The notes below the pieces were generated by a model that did not search any database, had not been told where the DNA came from, and saw only the letters and a program-made list of their open reading frames with translations. From Sipunculus nudus (taxonomy: Eukaryota; Annelida; Sipuncula; Golfingiida; Sipunculidae): a DNA stretch of 64,000 bases. The DNA lies in contig JAPPUL010000068.1 of the NCBI GenBank assembly GCA_026874595.1, positions 759,001 to 823,000 of the forward strand, read 5' to 3'. Position numbers and translations under genes: made by a program. Positions 61,566 through 64,000 of this stretch are shown piece by piece; the stretch's first letter is position 1; every line of letters starts with the position of its first letter.

Positions 61566-63288
61566 GAAAAAGCCTGCTTTAAACGCTATAATAACAGTTT
61601 TCTATTCAACTCTAATATTATTTATCCTTACCGGAAGCCTGCAAGGAGCATCTTCCGGTAAAAGCGTTAGCATAAAATCAGATCGTTTACCTAAAAAGGC
61701 TTTGCAAAATGACTCTCGTAGTCAAATAAAAAACACCAAACAGCAAAATAAAGAAAATAATAAAGCAAATAAAGCAGATGATGAAAAAGAAAATAAAGAA
61801 TATGAAAAGCTAAAAAAGGATTTAAGCTACGGAACCTCAGTAAAGCGAATTAAAGTCATAGAGAAAATAGTTAAGACAAATAAAAATCATAACTTACTCT
61901 CTTACGTGCTTAAAAACGATAATAATGAACAAGTACTTATAAAGGCACTTGATGCGGTTGGAAGGCTTGAGCTTACAAAATATGGATATATAATACATAA
62001 TCTACTTAGAAAGGAAAAATCTAAAATATCGCCTCGAGAAAATCTTATATTATATACAATAAACACACTTGGACTAATTGCCCATAAGGGCTCAGCAGAT
62101 GATATAATTGATATTCTTGAAGACAAAGCGAATAACGAATCTATAAAGATAGAATCAATAAAGGCCTTAGGGTTAATGAAATCGGAAAAGAGCTTGTCTT
62201 TACTTTATAAAATATTTGATGAAACACTAAAGACTAATAAAACGATACGCCATGAAATAATAAGATCACTTGGAGTGATAGGCAGCAACACTTCTGTTAA
62301 ATTCCTAAAAAGCTTACTGGAAAGCACCCCTCCCCCATCACCAACAACAAAAGTACTTGTAATACGTGCAATAACCCAATGTCAAGGTGGCTTTGACGAA
62401 CTTGAACGTTATACAAAAGACAAAGATACTCGAGTTGCAACTACGGCAATAAGCTCGCTCAAATTAGTAAGAACAAAAAATCTTTATGAAGAATCTAGAT
62501 TATTTAATATAGTCTTCGATGCATTACGAGATGATAAAGAAGAATTTCGCTATGCAGGACTTGATACCATTACAAACTTTAAGAAATTAAACAAAACTAA
62601 TAGAAAGAAGGCTTTAAATATAACAAAATACATTGCCTTTAATGATGAATCTGTTAAAGTAAGAAAAAAAGCTATTAAAGTATTAAGCTTGCTTGGAGGA
62701 AAAGAAGTTAAGAGCCTTTGGAAGGAAAATCTAAAAGAAAATACTGCCAATTCAATAAAAGTTGAGATTATATCAAGCCTAAATTCAATGCCTAAAGCTC
62801 AGGCTCTTTCTTTACTTACCTTTGCATATAAAGAAAATATATCCTCTATTCCTATTAAAAAGGTTATTTTAGAAGCTTTTTTTAAAGTTGCACCCTATAA
62901 AGCTGTTGCTTTTGTATCAGAAAATATTATGAATAAAGATGATGATAATATCGCACTTAAGCTTTATAGCGTTGTGCTTATATATAAAAATACAAAAGGA
63001 CACCAAAGACTTGAGGCTTTAAAACCATATCTACACTACAAAAATATACACATACGCCGCTATGCTTATAATTATCTAATATCCATAAATACTCATGAAA
63101 CACGAGACATGGTTTTTAGCAGACTGAAAAATGAATCCAATCCAGAAGTTATTATGCATATTTTAAGCGTCTTCTATCAAAAAGATATAAAAGAAAGTCT
63201 TCCGCTGCTTAAAACGCATTTTCTAAAATCGCAAAACGCCTTAATTCAAAAAGAAGCAAGAAGGCTAATTAAAATATTTGATTCATAA
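61564..63288 (+). CDS. Exported HEAT-repeat protein
   Basis: 574 aa. A signal peptide (about 1-30, ending near GSLQGASS) is followed by a Lys/Asn/Glu-rich linker (35-80) and a long series of alpha-helical HEAT-like repeats: ALDAVGRLELTKYGYIIHNLL, ESIKALGLMKSEKSLSLLYKI, HEIIRSLGVIGSNTSVKFLKSL and so on to the end, ending QKEARRLIKIFDS. Such proteins are periplasmic scaffolds; the function is not known. Convergent with sucrose synthase (stop codons 17 bp apart). Confidence 0.75.
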   Translation: MKKPALNAIITVFYSTLILFILTGSLQGASSGKSVSIKSDRLPKKALQNDSRSQIKNTKQQNKENNKANKADDEKENKEYEKLKKDLSYGTSVKRIKVIEKIVKTNKNHNLLSYVLKNDNNEQVLIKALDAVGRLELTKYGYIIHNLLRKEKSKISPRENLILYTINTLGLIAHKGSADDIIDILEDKANNESIKIESIKALGLMKSEKSLSLLYKIFDETLKTNKTIRHEIIRSLGVIGSNTSVKFLKSLLESTPPPSPTTKVLVIRAITQCQGGFDELERYTKDKDTRVATTAISSLKLVRTKNLYEESRLFNIVFDALRDDKEEFRYAGLDTITNFKKLNKTNRKKALNITKYIAFNDESVKVRKKAIKVLSLLGGKEVKSLWKENLKENTANSIKVEIISSLNSMPKAQALSLLTFAYKENISSIPIKKVILEAFFKVAPYKAVAFVSENIMNKDDDNIALKLYSVVLIYKNTKGHQRLEALKPYLHYKNIHIRRYAYNYLISINTHETRDMVFSRLKNESNPEVIMHILSVFYQKDIKESLPLLKTHFLKSQNALIQKEARRLIKIFDS

Positions 63289-63305
63289 TAAAACTGCCTT
63301 TAAAA

Positions 63306-64000
63306 CTACTCTGGCCCTCTAGTAAGGGCTTTGGCAAGTGGCCGATACTGAAGGTTATAAAACATATCAAGATACATCATAGTCTCAGCGCGCTCAAGAT
63401 TTGTTGCATAATTCCAAAATCCATATACCCGCGATAACGTTAACATCCTCTTTGCATAAAGTTCCCATGTATATTTCTTTTCTATACGCTCTATGGCATT
63501 CGATGATATTCTCTTCCAATAATCTTTATCCTTTGATGCTCTTTGTAAGAACTCGAGTAACAACTTTGCACTCTCCTGTCCATGATTAGGATTTATATGA
63601 AAACCCGATTCCTCATTAACTATAATTTCAAGAGGCCCACCAAAACAAGTTGCAAACGTCGGAAGTCCTGTACTCATTGCCTCTATAACCGTAAGTCCGA
63701 ACGCCTCAAATAAAGCAGGCTGCACAAAAACTCCTCCTGTATCCGCTACATATCTATACATCTCTCCATTAAAATGTTTGTCTGATATAGCGTTGACCCA
63801 ACGCATATTGCCATCTAAAGCATATTTATCCATAAGCTCATGCATAAGCTCTATCTGCTCTATCTCTTCCCTATCCACCGCCTCATTAATATCTACATGC
63901 CCTGATACCACAAGCAAATTTGCTGTTTCTTTAAGTTCTTCTAATTGTCCGTACCATCTAACAAGCCCTGTAACATTCTTTATAGTATCAAGACGAGCCA
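63306..64000 (-). CDS. Sucrose synthase, C-terminal part (cut by window edge)
   Basis: About 231 residues of the GT-B C-terminal domain; the frame stays open to the window edge, so the first two thirds are missing. The edge reads ARLDTIKNVTGLVRWYGQL, then YVADTGGVFVQPALFEAFGLTVIEA with the EAFGLTVIE motif (E-x7-E) that contacts the nucleotide sugar, then GLPTFATCFGGPLEIIV and RIEKKYTWELYAKRML, ending YGFWNYATNLERAE. These are the classic sucrose synthase landmarks. It interconverts sucrose plus NDP with NDP-glucose plus fructose. TTG 63917 is only an internal codon, not a start. Confidence 0.9.
   Translation of the reverse strand, partial: ARLDTIKNVTGLVRWYGQLEELKETANLLVVSGHVDINEAVDREEIEQIELMHELMDKYALDGNMRWVNAISDKHFNGEMYRYVADTGGVFVQPALFEAFGLTVIEAMSTGLPTFATCFGGPLEIIVNEESGFHINPNHGQESAKLLLEFLQRASKDKDYWKRISSNAIERIEKKYTWELYAKRMLTLSRVYGFWNYATNLERAETMMYLDMFYNLQYRPLAKALTRGPE

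Overview
The window is AT-rich bacterial chromosome, by eye about one third G+C. It carries no phage or insertion-sequence gene and no rRNA or tRNA that I could find. Gene content points to a Gram-negative, respiring, possibly autotrophic or mixotrophic bacterium of a deep lineage (Nitrospirota, Nitrospinota, Deferribacterota or a former deltaproteobacterial group; not resolved here). The evidence is an A-type cytochrome c oxidase, a heterodisulfide-reductase-like (type E) succinate dehydrogenase/fumarate reductase, pyruvate:ferredoxin oxidoreductase, LolC/E and MreBCD-PBP2-RodA, and sucrose synthase plus glycogen synthase. AUA is the dominant isoleucine codon in many genes.

Layout. 1-4716: cytochrome c oxidase operon (end of coxB, coxA, coxC, a subunit IV, a 13-bp tandem array, a second subunit III, a small membrane protein). 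4766-5179: HIT hydrolase. 5253-11485: iron uptake island on the minus strand (ferric ABC transporter; FeoA, FeoB and a Cys-rich FeoB partner) with a promoter and a perfect palindromic operator at its head. 11587-15564: ftsY, glgA, der. 16112-23977: a TPR protein, then mreB-mreC-mreD-PBP2-rodA, the last two with unusual extra segments. 24029-24339: frameshifted remnant of a kelch-type exported protein. 24399-31191: M24 peptidase, CPA2 antiporter with CBS domains, repeat-bearing lipoprotein, oligopeptide-type binding protein, VKOR-DsbA fusion. 31371-34947: succinate dehydrogenase/fumarate reductase. 34972-41573: HAD phosphatase, DUF3857/transglutaminase pseudoenzyme, xseA, GAF-HD-GYP regulator. 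42023-44996: a MoxR ATPase coupled to a large protein of unknown function, the best candidate here for an undescribed system. 45220-51194: fructose-1,6-bisphosphatase, heme A synthase, tmk, two related small membrane proteins, LolC/E. 51291-55127: two-subunit pyruvate:ferredoxin oxidoreductase. 55606-64000: an exported protein, a long TPR protein, an unknown coiled-coil protein, pheS, a HEAT-repeat protein and the C-terminal third of sucrose synthase.

How it fits together. Heme A synthase (46250-47404) serves the oxidase. The iron island feeds the iron-sulfur-rich Sdh and PFOR enzymes. PFOR, fructose bisphosphatase, GlgA and sucrose synthase outline a route from acetyl-CoA/pyruvate up to hexose storage.

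The most distinctive structural feature is a recurrent habit of short (10-26 bp) perfect tandem duplications at gene boundaries. They often contain the stop codon, start codon or ribosome binding site of the neighbouring gene, and reach about 30 copies inside the cox operon.
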